Positions 1-11,755 of a stretch of DNA of 30,720 nucleotides are shown one piece after another. Both the position numbers and the translations under genes were made by a program. Below the pieces are notes generated by a model. It had not been told where the DNA came from. It saw only the letters and a list, made by a program, of their open reading frames with translations, and searched no databases. The stretch's first letter is position 1. Every line of letters begins with the position of its first letter. Origin of the DNA: Bugula neritina (taxonomy: Eukaryota; Bryozoa; Gymnolaemata; Cheilostomatida; Bugulidae); NCBI GenBank assembly GCA_964035545.1, contig CAXIUT010000196.1:1-30720 (forward strand), in the 5' to 3' direction.

Positions 1-99
1 CCCAACCCCAACCCCAACCCCAACCCCAACCCCAACCCCAACCCCAACCCCAACCCCAACCCCAACCCCAACCCCAACCCCAACCCCAACCCCAACCCC
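1..99. repeat. C4A2 telomere array (left end)
   Basis: Uninterrupted CCCCAA repeats from the first base, in the orientation expected for the 5' end of a ciliate macronuclear chromosome. Only about 80 bp separate the array from the stop codon of the first gene, a spacing typical of compact macronuclear chromosomes. Confidence 0.95.
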
Positions 100-180
100 T
101 CCAGTCATAAAAAAATAACTTATAGGCATCTATTTTTATGTTTTTAATAAGATATAATTAATCTAATATTTATAGAATTA

Positions 181-2691
181 TCATCTTTCCTTATGGTATA
201 AGACCTTCAAGTTATCATTCCAAACAACTGTTTTATTCCCAATATTGTTATCCTTTGGACTCTTTATTTTGTTGGCCTTTATCGTACTTCTTATTTTATT
301 TATTTAATTGTTTTTCTTCTATTTATTTTAGTCTTATTAAGTCTTTGATACTCCTTTTGAGTTTTCTGATACCAACCTTTTTTTTTTTTGAGAATTTTAA
401 TTCGATAACATAAAATTATTTCTTCTTTTGAATGTATATTTATTTGATTTACTCTTTTAGGTTTAAGAAGTTTTAGAGGCCTAAACTGGACTGTCATCGA
501 TGGGTTTGACAGATTTTTATTTGCATAATTTTTTAATTCCTTTATATATGAGTTTTAATAGAATAACAAGCGCTTCTAAGAGATGATGGAATGTTCCTAT
601 TAATAAGATAGATAAACAGATTATGCTTGTATACTTTAGAACTTCCATATTAGTTGAAAAGTAGAAGATAATAAAGCAAGAGTGAAAGATCAACTGATAT
701 ACTATCTTCAATATTTATAAGATTCGATACTTCTTAACGATAAAGCACAGATAAAGAGCCAAGAGGTTGCTCAAACCTATGATGATAAAGAAGAAATAAA
801 CATTACTTATCAATACTAGCAGGGGATATATGAAATTTTAATAGCCTGCCCACCAATTTCTTAAAGCTACTTGGATATATTTTTTATATTTTTACTTTTT
901 AGCTTTTGAAAATTCATTCATAAAGCTAACTAAAAGGAAGAACACTAGGAGCATTAATATCGTGTATTGAGCTAGCATATTGATTTTAGATGGAAAATTC
1001 AAGTATCCTCCCATCATAGAATACTTCCAAGTCAGGACTAAAGGAATCATGTTGGAAACCAATAAGCCCCAATACATATCCATTCTATATTTTTTTAGAC
1101 CTTTTTCGATGTAATTTATATTGAGAAAACTTTTCCCCATGAGTAAGATGAATAATTAAAAGAGAAGAATACTTGCTATGATGGCAATAAAACTATATGA
1201 ACAAGTTTGGAACAAATCAGAACTTATTTCTAAATATTATCCTCTTTTACTAGTCACTCTTTCAATTGAAATGCCATTTAATTTACCCCAAAAAAATTAT
1301 AAAATGCTTAGTTAACTAGCTTTATAGAGTTTGCAAAGGTTCTAGAAGATTACATATGGCAGGCGGATTTAAAGAAGGACATAGAGACTTGAAATCATAA
1401 AATAGTTGTAGATATTTATGAATAAAGCAGCGAAAGGACTGCCAAAGATGACTGAAAATGAATTTTTAACTACTACTTCTACTCTATATAAAGTTTATTA
1501 TATTAAATTAAGAGTTTTTTATTAGAACTCAGATGTATGAAGTTCGTAATACAATGTATTCTCCTCCACAGTTTCATTCTCCTCCACAATTACACTTGGA
1601 GGACTGACTACAGGTGGAATATTTTCAGGCGGGTAGCTTTGAAGAACTGTGCCACCATCAGTAATATTAACTCCATAAGTATCAAGACCATTTGTTGATA
1701 TGCTGAAGAGTTCTCCGATTGTTTAATCTACTTAGTTAGTCTCAGAAGGTAAATTGCTACTCAAAGATCCAGAGCTAGAAGTATCTAAATCATATAAGAA
1801 ATCTTGGTTATTTTTTTTGACCAGCACAAAACGATTACTAGTATCCAAGAAGGAAACAGATCTAACTTGACCTCCTCCAGTATTAAAAGAACCAACAGTA
1901 GTGAAATCACTTAATCTTAGTACTCTTACTGGACCGTGATTATCTATTTATATTAAGGCTAAAGTGCTATCACTACTAAAAGAAATACAGCTCGTTTTTC
2001 CTGATGAACTAATCACACTATCATTATATATGTGAAGTAAAGAAAAGTTATTAGGGATTGAGTAGATATATACCCTTGAGTTTTTAGTCCAAGCCAGAGC
2101 TTTTTATCTATCAGGTGATATGGATACAGAACAGTTGCTATAAGGTAGATTTATTATGAAACTTGTATTATCCGCCATTTTAACTACATGTACAAGGTCA
2201 TTTGGTCCTGTTTTTTTTACATAAGAATAGATATGATGATCTTTAATAAAAACCTTTTCTGGTTAATCAATTGAATGATTTCCACTAGTTCCTTGATATC
2301 CCAATATTCCGCTTTAGTCTAAGCTAAATATTAAGTGTTAGATGAGATTTGAGGTAAATGAAGTCAGAACCAGTAAGGTTTAAAGTTAATTCACTGATAC
2401 AAATATTAACACAAAAGGAAGGCTGTTTCCATATGCGTAGTTAGCATAGGTTTGAACTAAAATACTAGGATCTATCTTATTGCGAATATAAACTATATTA
2501 TCTGACCCTAATATGTACAAATTAGTATTACTTTTCTCAACATTTCTCAAAAAATATGCGGGATAAGGTGATCCCGGGTCACCAGAAATAGTAATGCTTG
2601 TCCCTGAGAAAAGAGTAATTGAAGCAGATCCAATAGTTGCAGTTATTTGGCAGTCGATGAAACATAGCAGGAATAGAAAAACTATTTTCAT
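181..2691 (-). CDS. Large membrane protein: signal peptide, propeller-like ectodomain, multi-pass C-terminal half
   Basis: One open frame of 836 residues when TAA and TAG are read as Glu; it ends at TGA (181-183). The start at 2691 gives a clear signal peptide (MKIVFLFLLCFIDC). An in-frame ATG at 2772 would bury it behind a charged leader, so 2691 is preferred. Residues about 30-400 are Ser/Thr/Asn-rich with repeated ISPD- or SFSSD-like turns, as in WD40/beta-propeller blades. From about residue 490 there are roughly six hydrophobic segments, then a Lys/Glu-rich cytosolic tail dense in TAA/TAG codons. I do not recognise the family. A surface receptor or adhesion role is inference. It lies between the left telomere and the NDK-like gene, both genes reading leftward. 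Confidence 0.72.
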
Positions 2692-3009
2692 GTTTTGTTT
2701 TAGAAAATTTTTATATTTAAAATCATTTCTAAGAACTATTTTAAGCAAATAAATAATCAATGTTCGATTCACTTTTACTTTTTACAAATGATACATTTTT
2801 ACATTTTTATTTCGTAATTATTTTTTTATATAAAAACGATGATTTTACTTGTTCAATGATCTACTTAAGTTTACTTGGATTTAATTATTAATAATTCTTT
2901 TACTCGACCTTTCTATTCTGCTTTATCTTTACTTAAAAAAGAATATAGATTATTATTTGTCACTAGCTTACAATTATTTGTCTTATTTATATTTATATTT
3001 TATATGAAA
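2692..3009. other. Intergenic region, unit 1
   Basis: About 320 bp of AT-rich DNA between two leftward genes. It must hold the 3' end of the NDK-like gene and the promoter of the membrane-protein gene. I see no motif or RNA gene in it. Confidence 0.5.
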
Positions 3010-6000
3010 TCATTGAGTACCAAACATTGAATTGCTTTCTTTGAACTGAGATAACTTTTAAAGTTGTTTCAAAATGGCATTGTCTACTTTACTACTGACT
3101 TGTTGTAAACCTGTGCTCTTAACTCGTTTATACCAAATATCTGGGTCAAGACCGTTATCTTTTAGAATAGTTCCTGACTAGCGGTTATCCAATCTACTGA
3201 CCTGCTCTTGAATACGTTCTTTCAATTTCTCTTCCTTTTCATTCATTTGTTTCTCGTACTCCACGAAAACTCCTCGATCTTAATTTTTTTTATTTGAACC
3301 AATTTTTTATTCTCTTAGTAAATTAATTACATTTTATTGAGTATTCCATTTTCTGTGAAGAGGGTCTTCAGCTTTATTAAGAACATGATATTCCAAAGGC
3401 TCTTCTAAGGTTTTGAGATTGAAGTTGTTATATTTTTCTTTCATTTCTTCAGCATGATGATAAGATTCATAATATGAAGGTTTGAAATACTGTTTTTGTT
3501 CAATATATTTCCTATTTTTGCCAGGACCTTATCCCTCTACAGTTTTCAACTTAGCCTTTCGCAGGTTGGGATATCCTTTTAGCTGTTCAATTTATATCTA
3601 TCCTCTATCAAGTTGTTTAAGAGACTGAATATAGATTTCATACTAAAGAAGTTCTATATCTTAGTATTTAGTCACCATTCCTTTAAGATGATCCAAAACT
3701 TATGCATATATCTATCTGTGTTACTCTGCTTCTTCTTTCCATTTGTTGAAAAACAGATAAACATCTGCCATGAATCTATATTTGGGAGCTATGTGAGGAT
3801 TTACTCGATAAAGTTTGGCTGAAATCCACTAATCATGACTCAAGTTTTGCTTTTAATTATCTGGGTCTATCATTTCGAACTCATCTTTTAAGAAGAGTTT
3901 AGTCACAGATCCAGTCTAAACCACTCTTAAACACTACTAAAAATCAATCTATCTGCAAATTGGAAGCAACCTACGCTGATCATCCTTAAACCTTTCGTTA
4001 GATAGTCTTGATTATAAAAGTCTTGTTATACTGGCACATAGTGGTCGATTTCTATCATATTTATTTAATAGCTTTTCTAAAAACACTTTCTCATGATGCT
4101 CAATATCGTTATTTGGTATTTAACCACAGTGAACACCATTTTTATATTGCAATTAACCCCATCCTTATACTTCTATCGAAGGTAAACGTCCTCCATCAAG
4201 GCCTGAAAGTCTCTCAACTAGTTGAAGAATCTTTTTTGCCCATAAAAGCAACACTATTGAACGTCTTTTCTTAGATTTTTTATCAGGATTTCTTTAGATT
4301 TACTTTCGATGCAATTATTGTTATTCTAGATATTGTTTAACAATAATTGAAAGAAAAGGCTATCCTGGATAAGTCTGAAGAACAAGAGTTTCTTCCTAAT
4401 AAGTTCTATATTGGAAAAGTAAAGGAACAAAGTTCGAAGCTACTTATGATAGAGTCGCATAATACCAACTTTGATAAATAGCTATTCTCTATTTAGTACT
4501 ATATAGTGTTAATCTGCAGATAGGAGTATTCAGATTAGGATCAGTTGGCTTCACTCCAAGCATGCTTCCGACAAAATACTAATAGAGTTACATTTTTTAT
4601 CCGCCTTTGAGACCTCCTTCGCCCTATCGAGATACTAGTTGCACAGCATCATCTAAAGAAGATAAATGGCGATTAAATAAATTTAAAAATATTTCATGAT
4701 GAGTCCATACAGGAATCAAAGCCTATTGTAAAAGAGCTTCTCCAGAGGATATACTGATCGCAGTTCTTGGAGGAAGGAAGGTAAAGGAAGAAAGAAGAGC
4801 CAAGATTTCTTTATAAGCTCCAATTTTCGATATACAAATTAAGGCAACTCTTTTACCAGTAAAGGATTAAATCACTTAATCGAATGATTCTGATTTTATT
4901 TTTATTTTTTGAAGAGGAGATAGTAATTCCTTTGCTAGTAGTTTTGAAAAATTAATAGATTTATGAAAGATTATATGATACCTGTATTGAGCAATAACCT
5001 CATTAATTGCGTCTAGTAAATGCATATATGCAGGTTTGACGATAACAATGACTGAATCAAACATAGTTGTTTCAGGGAAAAATATAGATGCCAACTCTTC
5101 TGTGCTTTTATCTGATTTTGATGAATACAGAAGATAGTTGAATGAATCTTCTCTTAATCCTTTTAAAACTTATTCTCTCTGTCTTTTAGTTCCTTTAAAT
5201 GCTCCTTCTAATTTTCCTCTCTCAATGCGAAGCATATCTCTTGTCTTGCAGTTTTCAAGAACATCTGAATAGCCGTTACTGCCTAAAAGACATTTATCTA
5301 AGGAAATCAGATCTCCACAACTTTTGAAAACTTCATCTTTCGATGATGGTTTTAAATTAAGTTCTTATTTGAAGAGTTATTTTCCTCTTTTTATTTAAAA
5401 TCCAGGTTTCTCTGGGATCCATATAGTATTTACTGTAGCTAAACCTTTGGGATTAGAGTTGAGAAGAGCATCTGCATCATATATAGCTCCCATTTTACTG
5501 ACCAATAGTAATTCAGATGCTCCAGCACTCATCATTTATTGATATTCAGATAATTATTCTTTAGAAATGTGTTCAAGAGCTGATATATAGTGTGCCTGTT
5601 CTAGTGATATTCTTTGTTTTCTTCTTTGAATAATTATGAATCCATTTAATCTTAAAATATTAACTATGATTTATGATATTTTGGCTGCAAGTGGCCTGAT
5701 TATTATAATACACCTTTGACCCATTAGATAGTTAGGAAGAAGATTACTGATCACTTTTTATATATTTTATTTGTCTTTTACCTCAAGGAAAGATGGAAGA
5801 TCTCCTTAGTTTTTCAAAGTTTATGGTCCTGTTTTTACAGAATAAAAAATACCAAATTTAGAAAGATGATCATTAGCAAGTTATTTTCCAAGAAGGTAGG
5901 TGATTTGATGATAAGGTAAGAATTAAAGTATTTTTTAAAGACTTAATCGTTTAATATCCTTGATTCCTTCAAGAAGTGAGTAATAACCATTATAATCCAA

Positions 6001-7193
6001 TAGATCTTAAAATTTCCATTCATTTTATTAACTTTTATCTGTATTTGCCAATAAGAATAATCTTTTATGTAATTCAAAATATGCTGGGAATAGTTATTGA
6101 ACCTCAAAGAAAGCATCTTTTTTTGAAACAGAAACATGTGCTATTGAAGCAGAAGGATAATTCTCTTACACTTACTTCAATGCCTTTTTGATTTATGATG
6201 CATTTGGATATGAATCATCTACTTTTACTATGAAAACAGCCAATTACTAATCATCTTGAACATGTTCTAAAGAACGAATTTTAACAGAAACAGCTATTTT
6301 TTTAAGAATGATAAAATTTTATTTAAACTATTATCCAACCTCGATATCTTGCTTCCAACCTCCAGAATTGTGAATACACTAAGCTAATTCAAGCATAGCC
6401 TAGAGAAGACCTGGCTCATTACTGTTATTAAGAATATTACATCTGAGTAATTTTAACTCAAAGAGTTTTTTATCAACTAATTGTGATTAAAGAAGTTAGA
6501 ATCCTATTTTTTATAGTAATTGAGTAGTATTCCAGAGTTGTTATTAATTTGGTTGTTATCCTTTGAGACGAAAAGCTAGAACTCGATAGTTTAGGTTCAG
6601 ATAATCTTCTTTTAGTTCAAATTATTTTAAGTATTTCCAAATATATGGTCGATGAAATGAAGTTGTTTTGGATGAGGCATGAGCTGACATTGGACAGCCA
6701 CAATTATTGCAACTCATGAAAGGAACTCTTTTCGTTTTATTTTTATTGTTCTGATTGTTTGTATTTTTGAAATTTCCTCGAAATATTGAACATCTACTGC
6801 ACCCCAAACATAGAGTTCTTCTGTTTTTAAAGATTGAAGGGGCAAGAACAGTATTTCCTCTTTAAATTTATCGATTTAAATCGCTAACTCTTTTTTCGTA
6901 GTCCTCAATTATGACGATTATACTTCCATTGTGGTATTTTTCAATACCTAGAATTAAACTCTTTGGGAATATTTTTACTAATCCCTCCTCGCCTGGATTA
7001 AATCTGGGTCCTCAATTGCCAGATTTTGCTACTAGTACTTTTATTGATTGAAAAGTCTATTGGGATCATAAGACAATTCAGTGCGGATCAATTCAGATTA
7101 TCGCTTTTTGAGAGGTCGACCAAGAGGATTGAAAGGACTGTTGCGGATAGCGCATAACTATTCTCCTATTTTAGAAAAAAACTCAGTTGTCAT
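3010..7193 (-). CDS. Giant protein with nucleoside-diphosphate-kinase-like domains
   Basis: Reads as 1,387 residues after removal of one 20-nt intron (6959-6978, gtaaaaatattcccaaagag), which links the ATG-proximal frame to the long frame. It ends at TGA (3010-3012). At least two stretches have the NDK pattern of a hydrophobic strand followed by Lys/Arg-Pro, then a helix and a GF-type second strand. One is near residue 488 (CIIIIRP, then GFIIIQRRKQRISLEQA). The other is near residue 707 (VIVIVKPAYMH). A further weak one lies around residue 310. I do not see the catalytic NxxHG motif, so the domains may be inactive, as in some axonemal NME-type proteins. Residues about 95-150 contain a CxxC...CNNCGC cysteine cluster. 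The C-terminal 400 residues are charged and coiled-coil-like. The start codon is 68 bp from the internal telomere array. An axonemal role is inference. Confidence 0.7.
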
Positions 7194-7261
7194 TTAAAAT
7201 TAATGATAACTATTCTTAATCAAACTTAAATATTCATAATTATAGCAAATTATAGTATTTA

Positions 7262-7366
7262 GGGGTTGGGGTTGGGGTTGGGGTTGGGGTTGGGGTTGGG
7301 GTTGGGGTTGGGGTTGGGGTTGGGGTTGGGGTTGGGGTTGGGGTTGGGGTTGGGGTTGGGGTTGGG
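7262..7366 (+). repeat. Internal G4T2 telomere array 1
   Basis: About 17.5 perfect GGGGTT units, oriented as a right-hand chromosome end for the sequence to its left. Unique DNA resumes at once on the right (gggacttcatag) instead of an inverted C4A2 block. With the array at 1-99 it caps a 7.4-kb two-gene unit. Confidence 0.95.
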
Positions 7367-8493
7367 ACTTCATAGTTGACACTGGTCAAGAACCATTTCT
7401 AAAGACTGATGAGATTTTATCCTGAAATGTTCATTAAGTCACTAAAATATTCAATCAGACCTTAAATTTATTCATCGTAAAATACTTTTTCTGCGACAAC
7501 TGTAGCTACTCCAAGCAACCATCCTGCATTTTTGAGCTGAAGATCAATTTATCCTCGGGCAAGGCATTTGCAAAGAAGACAAAGGGCCAAATTGATAAGA
7601 AATGGTGACTATGACGAATAGAAGCACTAAAGTAATTTTTACGAAAGTTCAAGATCAGGAATAGATAGATCTTATAGCGATATAATATTCTAAATTGAGA
7701 AAAATGAACTACACTAGCTTCTATCTTCAATAATGGTGATAGAAATATTGGGATTGTGAATGCTAAGTTGATTGTTAAGTTTGATTTAGCCAATAGAACA
7801 TTTATCATTTTGACTTTGAGAATAAGAAGATACACTGAATTGACTACCTATTTTTTATAAAACCTTTCCTTTTATATTTATTTTATCTGTATTTTATTTT
7901 TGGATTCCTTTTAAGTTGATAGCATCTGCGATTGATATTCTATTCATTTTGCTCATGTTTGATTGACCTTTTTTCAATTGTAATCTAGGTAAACTTTCAC
8001 ATTCATCATCTTCTTAGTTAGGATTAAATTTAGAGACAAATTGGGTTTTATTTCTACCTTTTTTTCTCTTAGGAATGATAATTTCTTAAGAACTTCCTTT
8101 GTTGTTTTTACTTTTGTTTGAAGAAAATGATCCTAAGGAACATTTAGACTTGCTAATTGAAAGACTCATTTCTTAATCAAGTATTTTGAATGTTTTTATT
8201 AGGGAGTCAAATCGAGGTCTTTACTTTATAGCAAGATTGAAGAAAGTAATTATTTTAGTATAGAGTTTATCTTTGGGGATGGCTTATATTTATTTTTATC
8301 TTTGAGAAGAGCGTTATTTAGCATAGAGAGATACTTTACTTTCAAAATTCAAGCCGTATATGCTTGAAACATGTTTGTTATTATTCTTAATAAGTTATTC
8401 TTCTTCAATGTTTCTTAACTAAGGAGAGTGAACAATAATAGATGGGACTTGACTGTATGACTAGATAGATTCTTCCATTAATTAATTAAACAT
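7367..8493 (-). CDS. PHO80-type cyclin-like protein, C-terminus interrupted by telomere array
   Basis: A continuous frame of about 375 residues from ATG 8493. The N-terminal 200 residues are Ser/Lys-rich and low in complexity. The C-terminal 100 resemble the last helices of a PHO80/cyclin box: [27 protein letters not shown], then [15 protein letters not shown], which fits the family pattern of an Ala/Lys helix, a Leu-Glu helix and a final Leu-rich strand. Such proteins bind a CDK. The frame enters the internal G4T2 array directly after NYEV, where it would encode Pro-Thr repeats, and stops at TGA 7234-7236 beyond it. The natural C-terminus therefore seems to be lost or replaced. Start choice is uncertain because the upstream frame stays open. 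Confidence 0.6.
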
Positions 8494-8882
8494 AGAATTG
8501 ACGATATAACTTTACACCTAAATAGCGATGAATGGATAATTAAAATTAATAAATAATAGAACTTTAAACATAATCAAAGTACTGTTCAGATAGTGTTTTA
8601 TATAGAATTATTTTTTATTATTCCTAATTTTTTAAACTTTTTATTTGGCAAAAATAATAAAAATTAACCACTTCTTATACTTTTATACAAACAAAGAATC
8701 TGATAAAAGGGATAGGAGTTGTTTGACTTTAACTTTATATTCTTTGATTAAAGAATAAATAGATAGTCTTTTGATAAAGAATAAATTATTTCTAAATGCT
8801 ATCATCTTGTATTTCTTTGTCTATAGTTTAGTTGTATAGTTCTACTTAAATATATTAAACCTCAATTTCTTGTTAATTATTA
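8494..8882. other. Divergent intergenic region, cyclin-like / LRR genes
   Basis: About 390 bp of AT-rich DNA between two divergent start codons; presumably holds both promoters. I see no recognisable motif. Confidence 0.5.
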
Positions 8883-9635
8883 ATGTTGCAAGAAATGACA
8901 AGCCCTGGAGACAATGCCAAAGAAGAATAACGGAAACGAAAGTCTTCTAACAAAACTCTTATTTTTAAGTAGTAAATTAACAATTTTATCGATTCGATTA
9001 TTGATAGTGTCAGGTGGAATCTCTGTAATTAATTTGATAGTTAGCTGCAAAGAAGTATTCTTCAGACTTTCTAGAAGCTGTTTTTATGAAAATCAAAAAC
9101 CCAAAACAACTTAACTTTCTTTGGTTACGTATTGTTATTCTTAAGAAGATTGGAACAGTCTCTAGAAGGTTTGTGACTTAGTTGTCAGACCAGTTTACAC
9201 TTGTTTGAAAATTATAAATATTGGAGGAAACAATATCACATCAGTAGAATCACTTGCAAAGGCCAATATGGAATCCCTCGAATAGTTATGGCTGTGGAGT
9301 AATAAAATAACGAGGGTTGATTGTCTCAGAAAGATGAACATACCCAATTTGAAGTACCTTGATGTTAGTTCGAACTTGATAGCTGAATGGCCAAGATTCG
9401 GATAGCTAAATTGCCATCATTTGGAACTCATAAGCATTCAAAGAAACAGTTTTGTTTTTGTCGATCACTTCATAAAGAACATAAGATTTGAAGATAACTG
9501 CGTGTTAAATATCTGTAGAAATAGAATTATTAAGTCGATAACAAACTGATTCGAGTTTTTGGAAAGATTGTCTCTAAAAAGAAAAAACAAGGAAAACTCT
9601 TTCACGTTATGAAAAACAAACTCGAATACATCTGA
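8883..9635 (+). CDS. Leucine-rich-repeat protein, three 20-nt introns
   Basis: 230 residues after removing three 20-nt introns: 9025-9044 (gtaattaatttgatagttag), 9129-9148 (gtattgttattcttaagaag) and 9515-9534 (gtagaaatagaattattaag). Without them no frame runs through; with them one frame runs from ATG to TGA 9633-9635. The N-terminal 85 residues are helical and charged. LRR units follow: LKIINIGGNNI, LEELWLWSNKI, LKYLDVSSNLI, LELISIQRNSF and LNISDNKLI. The second Glu of LEEL is a TAG codon, as the LRR consensus predicts. The protein ends in a Lys-rich tail. LRRs act in protein binding; the partner is unknown. The first and third introns rest on frame restoration and on the LRR pattern they recover. 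Confidence 0.72.
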
Positions 9636-9916
9636 TCATCAAACGTAAATCCATTTAATATCAAATAAACTCAATACTATCTATCTCTTCAATAGAAACT
9701 GTTCAAATCAATATCCAAAAGTATATCTAAAAATACAGTCTTAAAATATTTATTTCAGAAGGACAACGTCACTTGAATTACCTCTGTTAGCCCTGTTTTT
9801 AAGTTTTTCTTTTAATTTAATTTAAAAGATAAATAGTTTTCAATAATTTTATTAGCAAGTCAGTTTTTTATATAATTTAATATTGAGTTTGTGTAATAAA
9901 TATAGTTATTAATCCG

Positions 9917-11647
9917 ATGGGCATTAGCAACTCCCAGACATTTCCTTTCATGCCCAGTCCTCCTCCATATCACTAAGAACAGCAAATAATGACTAAAGTT
10001 TGGACTTTTAAAGATATTTTATAAATGAAAAAGAAAGAACAAATACTATAGTCAATTAAACATGAACAAAAATACAACATCTGCAAAATACTAAATAACT
10101 ATTCCGAATATATCAACTAAATACAAAGTTGGAAACTAATAGCTGCATTTTAGTATCCCTTACATTCTCTTAGAAAGGAAATTATCTAACGCAAAAAATT
10201 AAAGCCTCCTAAATACTTCACTTAAAAATAACTATAAACCATTCTTAATATATCAGCATTGTTTTTTAACAACTATTATGCCTATCTTTGCAATCATAGC
10301 GATATTTTCTCTAATATTTTTATCCATAAAAATTAATTTAAAATATGTCATCCTGAATTACTATCATGTAACTGTTCAGATAACTACTGCACCACTAACA
10401 ATATTAAACAGCAAGTTATTGATCAGGTGTTAGAACTTATCATGTTGACTAAGATAGTGAGAGGAGGGAATAGATAAAAATAAAAAGCTATGTATCTGTA
10501 TAATCATTCCAAATGGCTATGCAACCTACTCTAGAGACTTGTAGATCCATCGAGTAATCTTTTGACTTTGTGTCAAGAGTCATCTTTTCTCAATCAAGTA
10601 TCAAAGATTTAATCAAATAGAAATTATGAACTATCGACTGAAATAACTCCTTTCACTCTTTATCCTCCAAGATTCACTACTCCCTATCGATTTGATAAAT
10701 AGATATAAGTGCGGTAGTCTAAACATGCTTAATAGACAAAAGTATCAAATAATACTCGATTTTATCAACGTTCAAATTCTTTAGATTTCTAACAATAAAA
10801 ACAACCTAAATATTCTGTTTTACTTTATGAAGGAATGTAGCTGTAAAAAAAATTAACCCTCGATTAAATATAAAAATAGATAGTAGAATCTTACGGATAA
10901 AATTAATAAACTTACTCAATTGTAAATCATACCAATCTATATGAGCTACCTAGTGAAGGAACAGACACAGTAAAAGAACATCACTTCTAAATCCAAGATA
11001 CTAATAGTGTGATAATAATGTCATCACTTTACAAAGACTAGGAAACAATCAAAAATAGTAAAAGTTGTGTTTATCCAGTCATACCTACAATAATAGAATA
11101 ATAAAGTTAAATATATTCTCAAGATTCTAGAAAAAAGTAGTAGATATCATCTCCTAAACATCTGAATGTAAGTATATAATAGAATGGTTATCATTATAAG
11201 GGGGAGATGTTGAAGGGAAAGAAACATGGAAGAGGGGTATTTTACTATCCAAATGGAGTTCATTATGAAGGAGAGTGGTTTAATGATTAAATGTAAGGAA
11301 TAGGGACTTTGTATTATTCATCAGGTCAAGTATATTATCAGGGATATTGGAAAAATAATAACTTTCATGGAAAAGGAATATTTTATAATTAAAATTAATA
11401 AAGAATTCAAGGTTGCTTTGATTATAGAGATTTTAATCAAATTGGGAAAAGATGGAGATCTTTTTAAGGAAATTTCTAAAAAGATAATAAAGAAGGTTAA
11501 GGAGTTTTAACGCTATCGAATGGCTAAGTTCTTCAGGCATAGTGGAGATAGAATGTGATATCAGGGAGGGGAATTTTCTATACGCTTCAAGGTCACATAA
11601 TCAAGGGAATATGGATAGAAAATATACTCTATTAGCAAGATAATTGA
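9917..11647 (+). CDS. MORN-repeat protein with N-myristoylation-type start
   Basis: Intronless frame of 576 residues from ATG 9917 to TGA 11645-11647. It begins MGISNSQ, a good N-myristoylation signal (Gly2, Ser6). Residues about 20-420 are Lys/Asn/Ser-rich with a Cys/His-bearing patch near residue 150-170 ([11 protein letters not shown]). From about residue 425 to the end there are four to five MORN units: [25 protein letters not shown], a YQGYW unit, then F-TAA-GNF and further weaker ones. The F-E-G codon (11465-11467) is TAA, and Glu is what the MORN consensus expects. MORN proteins bind membranes and scaffold cortical or ciliary structures; with the lipid anchor, a cortical role is likely but inferred. 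It converges on the kinase gene, with the two stop codons 108 bp apart. Confidence 0.82.
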
Positions 11648-11755
11648 AATGAATGATTTTTAGGTACTATTAATATCAATTCATTATTAATATTAAAAAT
11701 ATGATTAGGAAATTATAATTATTAGAAACATAGAAAAGAAATATGTATTTTTGAA

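Noticed and set aside
3613-4274. Plus-strand ORFs with hydrophobic stretches
   Set aside because: They lie opposite the continuous NDK-like gene and have no motif of their own.
6899-6920. Alternative 20-nt intron (gtataatcgtcataattgag) in the NDK-like gene
   Set aside because: It would also fix the frame, but using the intron at 6959-6978 keeps a better protein stretch (GIEKYHNGSIIVIIEDYE), so this one was not used.
7262-7366. CRISPR-like or simple microsatellite array
   Set aside because: The unit is exactly the ciliate telomere repeat, with no spacers, and matches the arrays at both window ends.
7200-7382. ORF of Gln-Pro repeats through internal array 1
   Set aside because: It is the C4A2 strand of the telomere array read in frame. 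It happens to run into the NDK-like gene with TAA as Glu, but that gene has its own ATG at 7193 just beyond the array.
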